This document shows positions 1 through 6,028 of a DNA stretch of 7,743 bases, one piece after another. The position numbers and the translations under genes were made by a program. How positions within the stretch are numbered: the stretch's first letter is position 1; each line of letters begins with the position of its first letter. The notes under the pieces are model-generated. The model did no database searches and was not told the origin of the DNA. It saw nothing but the letters and a program-made list of their open reading frames with translations. The stretch lies in NCBI GenBank assembly GCA_946410365.1, contig CAMKAA010000038.1, positions 1 to 7,743 on the forward strand, written 5' to 3'. The stretch is from an uncultured Lachnospiraceae bacterium (lineage in GTDB: Bacteria > Bacillota_A > Clostridia > Lachnospirales > Lachnospiraceae).

Positions 1-76
1 GTAATGACTGCAGACTATCGCATGATACGGACAGATTACGCTGCCTGTTAGAATTATCGAATACATTGTAAGCCCA

Positions 77-589
77 TCAAAATAAATTTTCAATCAGTGA
101 GTTATAAATCTTCTCATTTTTCTCGGGCCATCTGCGGCAGATTTCTTCAGCAAGTCCTTTATCAGGCACCTGGAGCCTGATCTCCATAACAGGATCGTTT
201 CTCTCCATGACCTTAAGTACCACATTGTACATACCGTTTTCGGCGGGAATACAGTCCGCTCTCACCGACTGCTCGCTGCGCAGGGCCGCTCCTTCACTTT
301 TAAGGAAGTCGTCTGCCTGCTTAATGATCTCCCTGCCGAGATCCGACCGGAAGATCCGCAGAGTCTGCCTTCCTTCCGCCGTGATCTGGTAGAAACACCT
401 GTCTCCGGAATTTCTAGAGCGCACGAGTCCGCTCTTTTCGATCTCCGCGTAAGTCTGCGTCAAAGACAAAAAATTGACATATCCCTTTTCAAGCAGAAAA
501 GAGGAGAGTCTGTCCATTGCGATCTCCCCGTCCGCTTTATCCAGAAGGTACAATATGATCAGTTTATAAATAGCAAGAGGTGACGACAT
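77..589 (-). CDS. DUF4364 family winged-helix protein
   Basis: A 170-residue protein that resembles the DUF4364 family, which is widespread in Clostridia and has no firmly established function. Residues about 5-80 read as a winged-helix fold: helices near 6-18 and 25-35, a likely recognition helix near 42-53, and a wing with a conserved-looking FYQIT strand followed by an EGRQTL helix (about 66-80). Residues about 104-147 look like beta strands (VSVRAD-type, YNVVLKV, MEIRLQV), ending in a helix. The ATG is preceded by GAGGAAG about six bases upstream, which supports the start. There is no signal peptide or membrane segment, so it should be cytoplasmic. It lies 54 nt downstream of rarA on the same strand and is probably co-transcribed. 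The fold suggests a DNA-binding regulator, but that is inference. The family assignment rests on remembered sequence pattern and length. Confidence 0.85.
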   Translation of the reverse strand: MSSPLAIYKLIILYLLDKADGEIAMDRLSSFLLEKGYVNFLSLTQTYAEIEKSGLVRSRNSGDRCFYQITAEGRQTLRIFRSDLGREIIKQADDFLKSEGAALRSEQSVRADCIPAENGMYNVVLKVMERNDPVMEIRLQVPDKGLAEEICRRWPEKNEKIYNSLIENLF

Positions 590-643
590 ATTTCTTCCTC
601 ATGATCCCGTTTCCGGGTCAAAACAGTGACTGAGCCCGCCCTT

Positions 644-2011
644 TCACTCCTCCCGGGATCTGGGAAGAAGCTGCTCGGGCTCCGTATATCTGCTGTCTTG
701 GGTCAGAGAGGCCATATGCTCTCTGATCTTCTTTTCGTATCCGTTGCCGGAAGGCATATAAAATCTTTCTCCGCGAAGTTTCTCCGGAAGCAGAGGCTGA
801 CCCGCATAATGCTGTTCATAGTCGTGGGCATACTGATATCCGATCCCTCTCCCGAGTCCCCGGGCGCCTTTGTAGTGAGCATCCTGAAGATAGCCCGGGA
901 TCGGCAGGCTTCCCGTCTCCCGCACGATCCGTCCTGCCGCCATGATCGATTCCACAGCGGTATTGCTCTTGGGCGCTGTGGCGACATATTCCGCCGCCTG
1001 AGCCAGGATGATCCTGGATTCAGGCATTCCGATCCTCTCACAGGCCATCGAACAATTCACCGCTACAACTATGGCATTCGGATCCGCGTTTCCCACATCC
1101 TCGGACGCGCAGATCATGATCCTGCGCGCAATGAACACAGGGTCCTCTCCCGCCTCCAGCATACGCGCCAGATAGTATACTGCAGCATCGGGATCGCTCC
1201 CCCGCATGCTCTTTATAAACGCGGAGATCGTGTCGTAGTGATTATCTCCGTTTTTGTCATATCGGGACGTCTTCTTCTGAATACATTCTTTCACTACATC
1301 CATCGTCAGATGGATCTTCCCGTCCGTGCCTCTTTCCGTGGTCATGACGCCAAGTTCGATGGCGTTGAGGGCACGTCTGGCATCTCCGCCGGACATCTCC
1401 GCGAGAAACCGGGCGGCATCTTCGTCGATCACGGCGTCGTATGCTCCCATTCCCCGCTCTGTATCATACACCGCGCGGCCTATCAGTTCCAGTATATCCT
1501 CTGTGGAAAGAGGTGTGAGTTCAAAGATCATCGACCTTGACAGAAGAGCTCCGTTCACTTCAAAGTAGGGATTTTCGGTAGTCGCGCCGATCAGTGTCAG
1601 GGTGCCGTCCTCCACAAAAGGCAGCAGGTAATCCTGCTGCGATTTGTTGAAACGGTGTATCTCGTCGATAAACAGGATCGTCTTGAGGCCGTACATGCCG
1701 CGCCTGTCCTGCGCCTCTTTCACCACAGCCTCCATATCCTTTTTTCCCGCGGACGTCGCGTTGATCTGCTGGAATTGCGCCTTTGTCGCATTTGCGATGA
1801 CCTTTGCCAGAGTCGTTTTCCCGGTCCCGGGAGGCCCATAGAAGATAAGGCTGCTTATCTTGTCGGCTTTGATCGCTCTGTAGAGGAGTTTCCCCTTTCC
1901 GATAATATGCTGTTGTCCGACCACTTCTTCGAGCTTGACCGGACGAAGGCGCGCGGCGAGCGGAGCCTCCGTCTCCTGTTCTGTCTCTCTCATATAATCA
2001 AAAAGATCCAT
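644..2011 (-). CDS. rarA: Replication-associated recombination protein A (RarA/MgsA), AAA+ ATPase
   Basis: A 455-residue cytoplasmic AAA+ ATPase of the RarA/MgsA/WRNIP1 family, which acts at stalled or gapped replication forks and is related to clamp-loader subunits. Visible motifs in order are the conserved N-terminal LRPVKLEEVVGQQHIIG stretch (22-38), Walker A GPPGTGKT (59-66), Walker B FIDEIH (114-119), sensor 1 in IGATTENPYF (141-150), the arginine-finger region LLSRS (156-160) and sensor 2 around GGDARRALN (208-216). The C-terminal half carries family-typical blocks such as ASEDVGNADP (302-311), the YVATAPKSN region (342-350) and the GYLQDAHYKGA region (373-383). The length is normal and all key residues are present. 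It starts 8 nt after the glgP stop, so translational coupling is likely. The best Shine-Dalgarno sequence lies inside the end of glgP. DUF4364 follows it. Confidence 0.97.
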   Translation of the reverse strand: MDLFDYMRETEQETEAPLAARLRPVKLEEVVGQQHIIGKGKLLYRAIKADKISSLIFYGPPGTGKTTLAKVIANATKAQFQQINATSAGKKDMEAVVKEAQDRRGMYGLKTILFIDEIHRFNKSQQDYLLPFVEDGTLTLIGATTENPYFEVNGALLSRSMIFELTPLSTEDILELIGRAVYDTERGMGAYDAVIDEDAARFLAEMSGGDARRALNAIELGVMTTERGTDGKIHLTMDVVKECIQKKTSRYDKNGDNHYDTISAFIKSMRGSDPDAAVYYLARMLEAGEDPVFIARRIMICASEDVGNADPNAIVVAVNCSMACERIGMPESRIILAQAAEYVATAPKSNTAVESIMAAGRIVRETGSLPIPGYLQDAHYKGARGLGRGIGYQYAHDYEQHYAGQPLLPEKLRGERFYMPSGNGYEKKIREHMASLTQDSRYTEPEQLLPRSREE

Positions 2012-2019
2012 ATAATCTT

Positions 2020-4356
2020 TTACTTTCCCTCCTCGGAGTAAGTCTTGAAAGACTTAAGTTTCCAGATATCCCTGTTGTATTCCGCGATCGCGCGGTCCGA
2101 TGAGAAGTAGGACGCTCCTGCGATATTCATAAGCGCTTTTCTGTTCCAGGACATCCTGTCCTCATAGTCCCGCAGCATACGCTCTTTCACTTCTATATAG
2201 GATTCAAGATCCAGAAGCGCCATGTACCTGTCCCGGTTCCGGATCTCATTGTAAAGCCGCTCGAGGTTCTCTTTTCGTCCTGCGGCAGTCATTTGCGGGC
2301 TTATAATAAAGTCAACTGCTTCTCTGACCGTCTCGCTTTTGTCATAGACAGCAGAGGGGTCATAATCCCCCCTCTCATAATGCCCGATAACTTCTTCAGC
2401 ACTGACGCCGAAGAGATAGATGTTCTCCTCCCCCGCGAATTCGCAGAGTTCAACGTTAGCTCCGTCGTTTGTTCCAAGAGTCAGGGCACCGTTGAGCATC
2501 AGTTTCATATTACCCGTTCCTGACGCTTCTCTCGAAGCCAGTGAGATCTGCTCGGAAATATCCGCCGCCGGGATCAGTCTCTCTGCATAGGTCACGTTGT
2601 AATCTGTGACCATCACCATTCTCATGTACTGATTCACGTCCGGATCGCCGTTGACGATATCTGAAAGGACGAGGATAAGATGAATGATGTCCTGCGCCAG
2701 TACATAGGCTGACGCCGCTTTCCCGCCGAAGATGAAATTGATCGGTCTGTCCGGCACTCTTCCTCTTTTGATCTCGAGATATTTGTGGATCACATACAAA
2801 GCGCTCAGATGCTGCCTTTTATATTCATGGATCCGTTTGATATGCAGGTCGCAGACGCCGTCAGGAAGGAGTTCCACGTCCTCTCTCATCTTTATGAAAG
2901 AGGAAAGACGCGCCTTGGCTCCCGACTTGATCTGCTCAAGTTCAGCCAGGGCTTCCTGATCGTCCGCGAACGCTTTGAGATCCTCCAGGCGCGCAGGGTC
3001 AAGTTTGTAGTCGTTCCCTATTTTGGCGCTGATCCAGTCGGACAGTTCGGAATTGCAGCCATACAGCCAGCGGCGGAAAGAAATCCCGTTTGTCTTGTTG
3101 CTGAATTTCTCCGGATAGATCTCATAAAGTCCCCTGAGCTGGGATTCTTTCAGGATCTTCGTGTGGATCTTCGCGACGCCGTTCACGGAAAATCCGAAAT
3201 GGACGCACAGGTTGGCCATATGGACTCTCCTTTCCGTGTCAATGATCCACACGGAAGGGTCATGATATTTGTTCTTGACGATAAGGTCCAGTCTGTGAAT
3301 GATCGGTACGAGCTGAGGCACCACTTCGGTGAGCTGATCGACCGACCATGTCTCAAGCGCCTCCGCCAGGATCGTATGGTTAGTATAGGCGCAGGTACCT
3401 GTCACTACTTTGACCGCCTCCATAAAAGACAGAGCCTTATCGTCAGTCAGGATGCGGATCAGCTCCGGGATGATCAGCGACGGATGCGTATCGTTGATCT
3501 GGATGACCGCATAGTCGTACATCCTTCTCAGGTCGCATTTGCGCGCTTTCATCTCGCTAAGGATCTGCTGCGCCGCGCAGCTTACCAGAAAATACTGCTG
3601 ATACAGGCGAAGGATCTTCCCCGCCTCATCGGAATCATCCGGATATACGAATAGAGTCAGGTTCTTGTCAATCGCGCTTTTATCGAAGCATATCCCGTCA
3701 TGAACAATGGATCCGTCCGCGCTCTCAAGATCAAAGAGTTTGAGCTTATTGACTCCGCTGTGATAGCCGGCGACGATTATCTCATACATGCGCGCCCTGA
3801 CCTTGTATTTGCCAAGGAATACGTCGAAAGTAACTTCCGTCAGGTCCTCCCAGGAGTCCCACTGGATCCAGGGGTCCTTATCCATCTGCTGCATATGGTC
3901 CGTGAAAGATTGCCTGAACAGTCCGTATCGATAGTTGATGCCTATGCCCTCAGCGGGATAGCCAAGCGTCGCTATGGAGTCCATGAAGCATGCTGACAGA
4001 CGACCCATTCCTCCACTGCCAAGGGAGGGCTCGGGCTCATATTCTATTACATCCTGAAGATTCTTCCCATACCGGGCAAGAAGCTTCTCCGCCTTTCTGT
4101 AGATCCCAAGATTGATCAGAGTGTTGAGAAGAAACCTTCCGGGAAGAAATTCCGCCGAGACATAATAGACCTTCTTCTCTCCGCTGTTCTTCTCACTGAT
4201 CTTCAGGATCCTCTTGACCAGCAGCATCAGGATATTATATGTCTCTTCATCCCCGCATTTTTCAAGCGGTTTTCCGAATCGCTCATGGGACAGCTCTTCG
4301 AGCTGCTTCTCCATATTCATCACCATAACGTCAAAGATCATATTTCTGTAACTCAT
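2020..4356 (-). CDS. glgP: Glycogen/starch/alpha-glucan phosphorylase
   Basis: A 778-residue GT35 family enzyme that phosphorolyses alpha-1,4-glucan ends to glucose-1-phosphate, using pyridoxal phosphate, in the cytoplasm. Family blocks are present along the whole length: YYVSAEFLPGR (64-74), the SLGSGGMGRLSACFMDSIATLG region (111-132), INDTHPSL (287-294), KTNGISFRRWL (421-431), KRIHEYKRQ (507-515), GGKAASAY (544-551) and the PLP-binding EASGTGNMK, where K618 should form the Schiff base. It ends slightly shorter than the roughly 800-815 residues of E. coli MalP/GlgP, but no domain is missing. The N terminus is short and lacks the phosphorylation extension of animal enzymes. AGGGAGAG about five bases before the ATG supports the start over the several nearby methionines. 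It lies 64 nt after the rsmF-like gene and 8 nt before rarA. No other glycogen gene is in the window, and substrate preference (glycogen or maltodextrin) cannot be read from sequence. Confidence 0.97.
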   Translation of the reverse strand: MSYRNMIFDVMVMNMEKQLEELSHERFGKPLEKCGDEETYNILMLLVKRILKISEKNSGEKKVYYVSAEFLPGRFLLNTLINLGIYRKAEKLLARYGKNLQDVIEYEPEPSLGSGGMGRLSACFMDSIATLGYPAEGIGINYRYGLFRQSFTDHMQQMDKDPWIQWDSWEDLTEVTFDVFLGKYKVRARMYEIIVAGYHSGVNKLKLFDLESADGSIVHDGICFDKSAIDKNLTLFVYPDDSDEAGKILRLYQQYFLVSCAAQQILSEMKARKCDLRRMYDYAVIQINDTHPSLIIPELIRILTDDKALSFMEAVKVVTGTCAYTNHTILAEALETWSVDQLTEVVPQLVPIIHRLDLIVKNKYHDPSVWIIDTERRVHMANLCVHFGFSVNGVAKIHTKILKESQLRGLYEIYPEKFSNKTNGISFRRWLYGCNSELSDWISAKIGNDYKLDPARLEDLKAFADDQEALAELEQIKSGAKARLSSFIKMREDVELLPDGVCDLHIKRIHEYKRQHLSALYVIHKYLEIKRGRVPDRPINFIFGGKAASAYVLAQDIIHLILVLSDIVNGDPDVNQYMRMVMVTDYNVTYAERLIPAADISEQISLASREASGTGNMKLMLNGALTLGTNDGANVELCEFAGEENIYLFGVSAEEVIGHYERGDYDPSAVYDKSETVREAVDFIISPQMTAAGRKENLERLYNEIRNRDRYMALLDLESYIEVKERMLRDYEDRMSWNRKALMNIAGASYFSSDRAIAEYNRDIWKLKSFKTYSEEGK
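2027..2034 (-). promoter_or_regulatory. Distant ribosome binding site of rarA inside the glgP 3' end
   Basis: GAGGAGGG on the minus strand is a near-perfect Shine-Dalgarno sequence, but it is about 15 nt from the rarA ATG at 2011, longer than usual. It lies within the last codons of glgP, whose stop is 8 nt before rarA. Reinitiation by ribosomes finishing glgP could compensate for the spacing. No in-frame start codon lies closer to it. Confidence 0.5.
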
Positions 4357-4391
4357 AGATACTCTCCCTGAAGATCAACCGTTGTCTTTTT

Positions 4392-4420
4392 ATGATATCA
4401 GATTCAAAATACAGGGGCAA
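4392..4420 (-). promoter_or_regulatory. Candidate internal promoter ahead of glgP
   Basis: TTGCCC (4420-4415, four of six -35 bases) and TATCAT (4397-4392, five of six -10 bases) are 17 bp apart in the 64-nt gap between the methyltransferase stop and glgP. It would let glgP, rarA and DUF4364 be expressed apart from rsmF. The match is modest and could be chance. Confidence 0.3.
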
Positions 4421-5908
4421 TCAGTACGGCCTCCTCAGGCCCTTCGGATAATGATTCTTGATCCGGTCTCCCGAGAGTTTCCCCCAGCCGCAGCTGAATC
4501 CGCAGTCTGTCACCAGGCACCAGCCCTTATCTCCTCTGATCCGCGCGCAGTCCTGTGCCTCGAGGCTCTCCCCCCTCAGGTACGCTCTGGCGGCGTTTCC
4601 GTCTCCACGGACCTCCTCAGAACCGTCAGAGAGCTCTGCCGAGCACTTTACATCCTCCTCTTCCAAAGCGGCTGCAAGGGCGTGGGACGGCTCGAACCGG
4701 TTCTTTTTGGGAGTCCCCAAATGGAGCCCGGGCCGCAGGACTTTAAGTCCGTCCAGACGCACGTTCTCGGGGATCCTGTACAGTTCTTTGCCAAAGAGCG
4801 TCAGGGCTGCGCCGGATCCGCCTGTTTCTTCAGCCGCTGCCAGTTTAGCCGATCCGCGCTCTGTCAGCGCTTCTTTGCAGAATTCTTTAAAGAGGCGTAT
4901 GGCTTCACGATCTTTTAAAGTTTTTCCTCCTGCGGCTCTTCTTCTGAGCGCGGAGCCCTCTTTTCTGAAAACAGCCAGAAAATGTCCCTCCCCCTCCAGT
5001 CTGTGAGGCCACAGACGGATCGTTCCGCTGATAGATTCAAGGATTCGTCCCGGTATCTCTTCGCCGGCAGCATATTCGGGTCTTCCGGCTGCCAGACCGG
5101 TTTTTTCCATATATTCGGGACCGAGGAGCGTCGGAATATCCACGATCTGAAAATCGGGATGCCTCATAACAAACTTCGCCGCGTTCATTTCATTCTCCTG
5201 CGGCGCGAATGTACAGGTCGAATAGACAAGCGTCCCTCCGGGCGTTGTCATTTCCGCCGCGCAGTCCAGGATCCCCGCTTGTCTGCGGGCGCACAGCTCA
5301 ACATTTTCCTCGCTCCAGTTCGGGATCGCCTCCTCTTCTTTTTTAAACATCCCTTCTCCCGAGCAGGGAGCGTCTGCGATCACTGTGTCAAAATACAGAG
5401 GGAATCTCTCCGCGAGCTTCTCCGGATCCTCGTTCAGGACCAAGGCGTTGGGAATCCCCATTCTCTCAATATTCTGGGATAGGATCTTCGCTCTGGCCGG
5501 ATGGATCTCGTTGGAGTACAGTATACCCTTCCCGGCAAGCATAGATGCAAGCTGTGTGCTCTTCCCACCGGGGGCAGCGCAGAGATCCAGCACCCGCATG
5601 CCCGGCTTTACTCCGGACAGAGCCGCCACCGCCATGGCGCTCGGTTCCTGTATATAATAAGCTCCCGCTTCATGCAGCGGGTTCTTGCCGGGCCTTGTCA
5701 GCGGATCATAGTAAAAGCCGTCAGGAGCCCAGGGAATCGGCCGCATACCGAACAGCGGAGCGTCCTCCAGCGTTCCCGCGCGCTCCCGCAGCATGTTCAC
5801 CCGCAGTCCCGGTCTTCTGTCTTCTCCATAAGACTTCAGGAAGGCGTCATATTCTTCTCCCAGCATTTCTTCCATGCGCTTTTTAAACTCTTCAGGCAGT
5901 TTGTTCAA
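4421..5908 (-). CDS. rsmF: RsmF/RsmB-NOP family 16S rRNA m5C methyltransferase
   Basis: A 495-residue S-adenosylmethionine-dependent RNA cytosine-5 methyltransferase of the RsmB/NOP2 family, most like RsmF/YebU. It probably modifies 16S rRNA during small-subunit maturation. An N-terminal domain with LPEEFKKRMEEML (4-16) and LRVNML (35-40) is followed by the Rossmann catalytic core. That core has motif I VLDLCAAPGGKS (106-117), motif IV DAPCSGEGMF (179-188, C182) and motif VI STCTF (230-234, C232, the expected nucleophile). A GEGHFLAVFRK block (306-316) closes the core. The C terminus carries a PUA-like RsmF tail with CGWGKLSGDRIKNHYPKGLR (473-492). The gene starts with TTG: the only nearby upstream ATG is out of frame and stops at once, while GGAG lies eight bases before the TTG and the conserved N terminus begins there. 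It is the first gene of the minus-strand run. The exact target cytosine is unknown; Gram-positive members can modify more than one site. Confidence 0.92.
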   Translation of the reverse strand: MNKLPEEFKKRMEEMLGEEYDAFLKSYGEDRRPGLRVNMLRERAGTLEDAPLFGMRPIPWAPDGFYYDPLTRPGKNPLHEAGAYYIQEPSAMAVAALSGVKPGMRVLDLCAAPGGKSTQLASMLAGKGILYSNEIHPARAKILSQNIERMGIPNALVLNEDPEKLAERFPLYFDTVIADAPCSGEGMFKKEEEAIPNWSEENVELCARRQAGILDCAAEMTTPGGTLVYSTCTFAPQENEMNAAKFVMRHPDFQIVDIPTLLGPEYMEKTGLAAGRPEYAAGEEIPGRILESISGTIRLWPHRLEGEGHFLAVFRKEGSALRRRAAGGKTLKDREAIRLFKEFCKEALTERGSAKLAAAEETGGSGAALTLFGKELYRIPENVRLDGLKVLRPGLHLGTPKKNRFEPSHALAAALEEEDVKCSAELSDGSEEVRGDGNAARAYLRGESLEAQDCARIRGDKGWCLVTDCGFSCGWGKLSGDRIKNHYPKGLRRPY

Positions 5909-5916
5909 TCTGATAT

Positions 5917-5920
5917 CTCC
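5917..5920 (-). promoter_or_regulatory. Ribosome binding site that fixes the TTG start of rsmF
   Basis: GGAG on the minus strand lies eight bases before the TTG codon at 5908. The ATG that overlaps this site reads into a stop after five codons, and the next in-frame methionine (residue 12) would delete the conserved LPEEFKKR start. The TTG is therefore the best start. Confidence 0.7.
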
Positions 5921-5943
5921 ATAATTTCAAAAGGCCGGGTGAT

Positions 5944-5967
5944 CCTGCCGGATTTACAACCCTGCCG
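5944..5967 (+). repeat. 7-bp direct repeat bracketing the symporter -35 box
   Basis: CCTGCCG occurs at 5944-5950 and again at 5961-5967, a 17-bp start-to-start spacing. The first copy lies just upstream of the -35 hexamer and the second within the -35/-10 spacer. The position would suit a repressor or regulator binding site. A 7-bp match in a region this short is not rare by chance, so the regulatory meaning is tentative. Confidence 0.35.
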
Positions 5968-5981
5968 TTTCATCCTAAAAT
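5953..5981 (+). promoter_or_regulatory. Sigma-A type promoter for the symporter gene
   Basis: TTTACA (5953-5958) and TAAAAT (5976-5981) each differ from the consensus boxes TTGACA and TATAAT by one base and are exactly 17 bp apart. Transcription would begin near 5988, giving a leader of about 36 nt that ends in the GGGAGGG ribosome binding site. The candidate is strong on sequence alone. There is no room for a riboswitch in the leader. Confidence 0.7.
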
Positions 5982-5999
5982 AGTGTTGTGCATTTATTG

Positions 6000-6028
6000 A
6001 TTATACACAAAAAGGGAGGGTATATGAA
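6000..6028 (-). promoter_or_regulatory. Candidate promoter for the rsmF-glgP-rarA-DUF4364 unit
   Basis: On the minus strand, a perfect TATAAT (6005-6000) lies 17 bp after TTCATA (6028-6023), which matches four of six -35 positions. The start would fall near 5993, leaving a leader of about 84 nt before the TTG start. The -35 box overlaps the symporter start codon, and the transcript would run across the symporter promoter. The -10 is excellent and the -35 moderate, so this is plausible but unproven. Confidence 0.42.
6014..6020 (+). promoter_or_regulatory. Ribosome binding site that fixes the symporter start
   Basis: GGGAGGG is followed by three bases and then ATG at 6024. The spacing is slightly short, but this is the strongest Shine-Dalgarno match in the intergenic region. 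It favours the ATG over the upstream in-frame GTG at 5988, which lies at the predicted transcription start and so could hardly be translated. Confidence 0.75.

Noticed and set aside
1..39. Imperfect palindrome GTAAT...ATTAC with an inner TATC/GATA pair
   Set aside because: Only five outer and four inner pairs with mismatches between them, and no T-tract. It cannot be distinguished from chance, so it is not called as a terminator of the minus-strand unit.
1..66. Possible start of a further minus-strand gene (ATG at 66, open for 22 codons to the edge)
   Set aside because: It has no convincing ribosome binding site and is too short to judge. No recognisable N terminus is seen.
603..619. Small inverted repeat between rarA and the DUF4364 gene
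   Set aside because: Pairing is broken by mismatches, and on the minus strand it is followed by the ribosome binding site rather than a T-tract, so it is not a terminator.
626..1540. Long plus-strand open frame of about 304 codons opposite rarA
   Set aside because: It lies wholly antisense to a gene with intact AAA+ motifs. Its translation is rich in Arg/His/Ser with no recognisable domain, typical of a shadow frame.
2785..3654. Plus-strand open frame of about 289 codons opposite glgP
   Set aside because: It is antisense to conserved glycogen phosphorylase blocks. The product shows no family features, and the glgP frame explains the sequence fully.
5988..6023. In-frame GTG at 5988 as an earlier start for the symporter
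   Set aside because: It has no ribosome binding site and falls at the predicted transcription start. The ATG at 6024 has GGGAGGG just ahead and gives a typical family N terminus.
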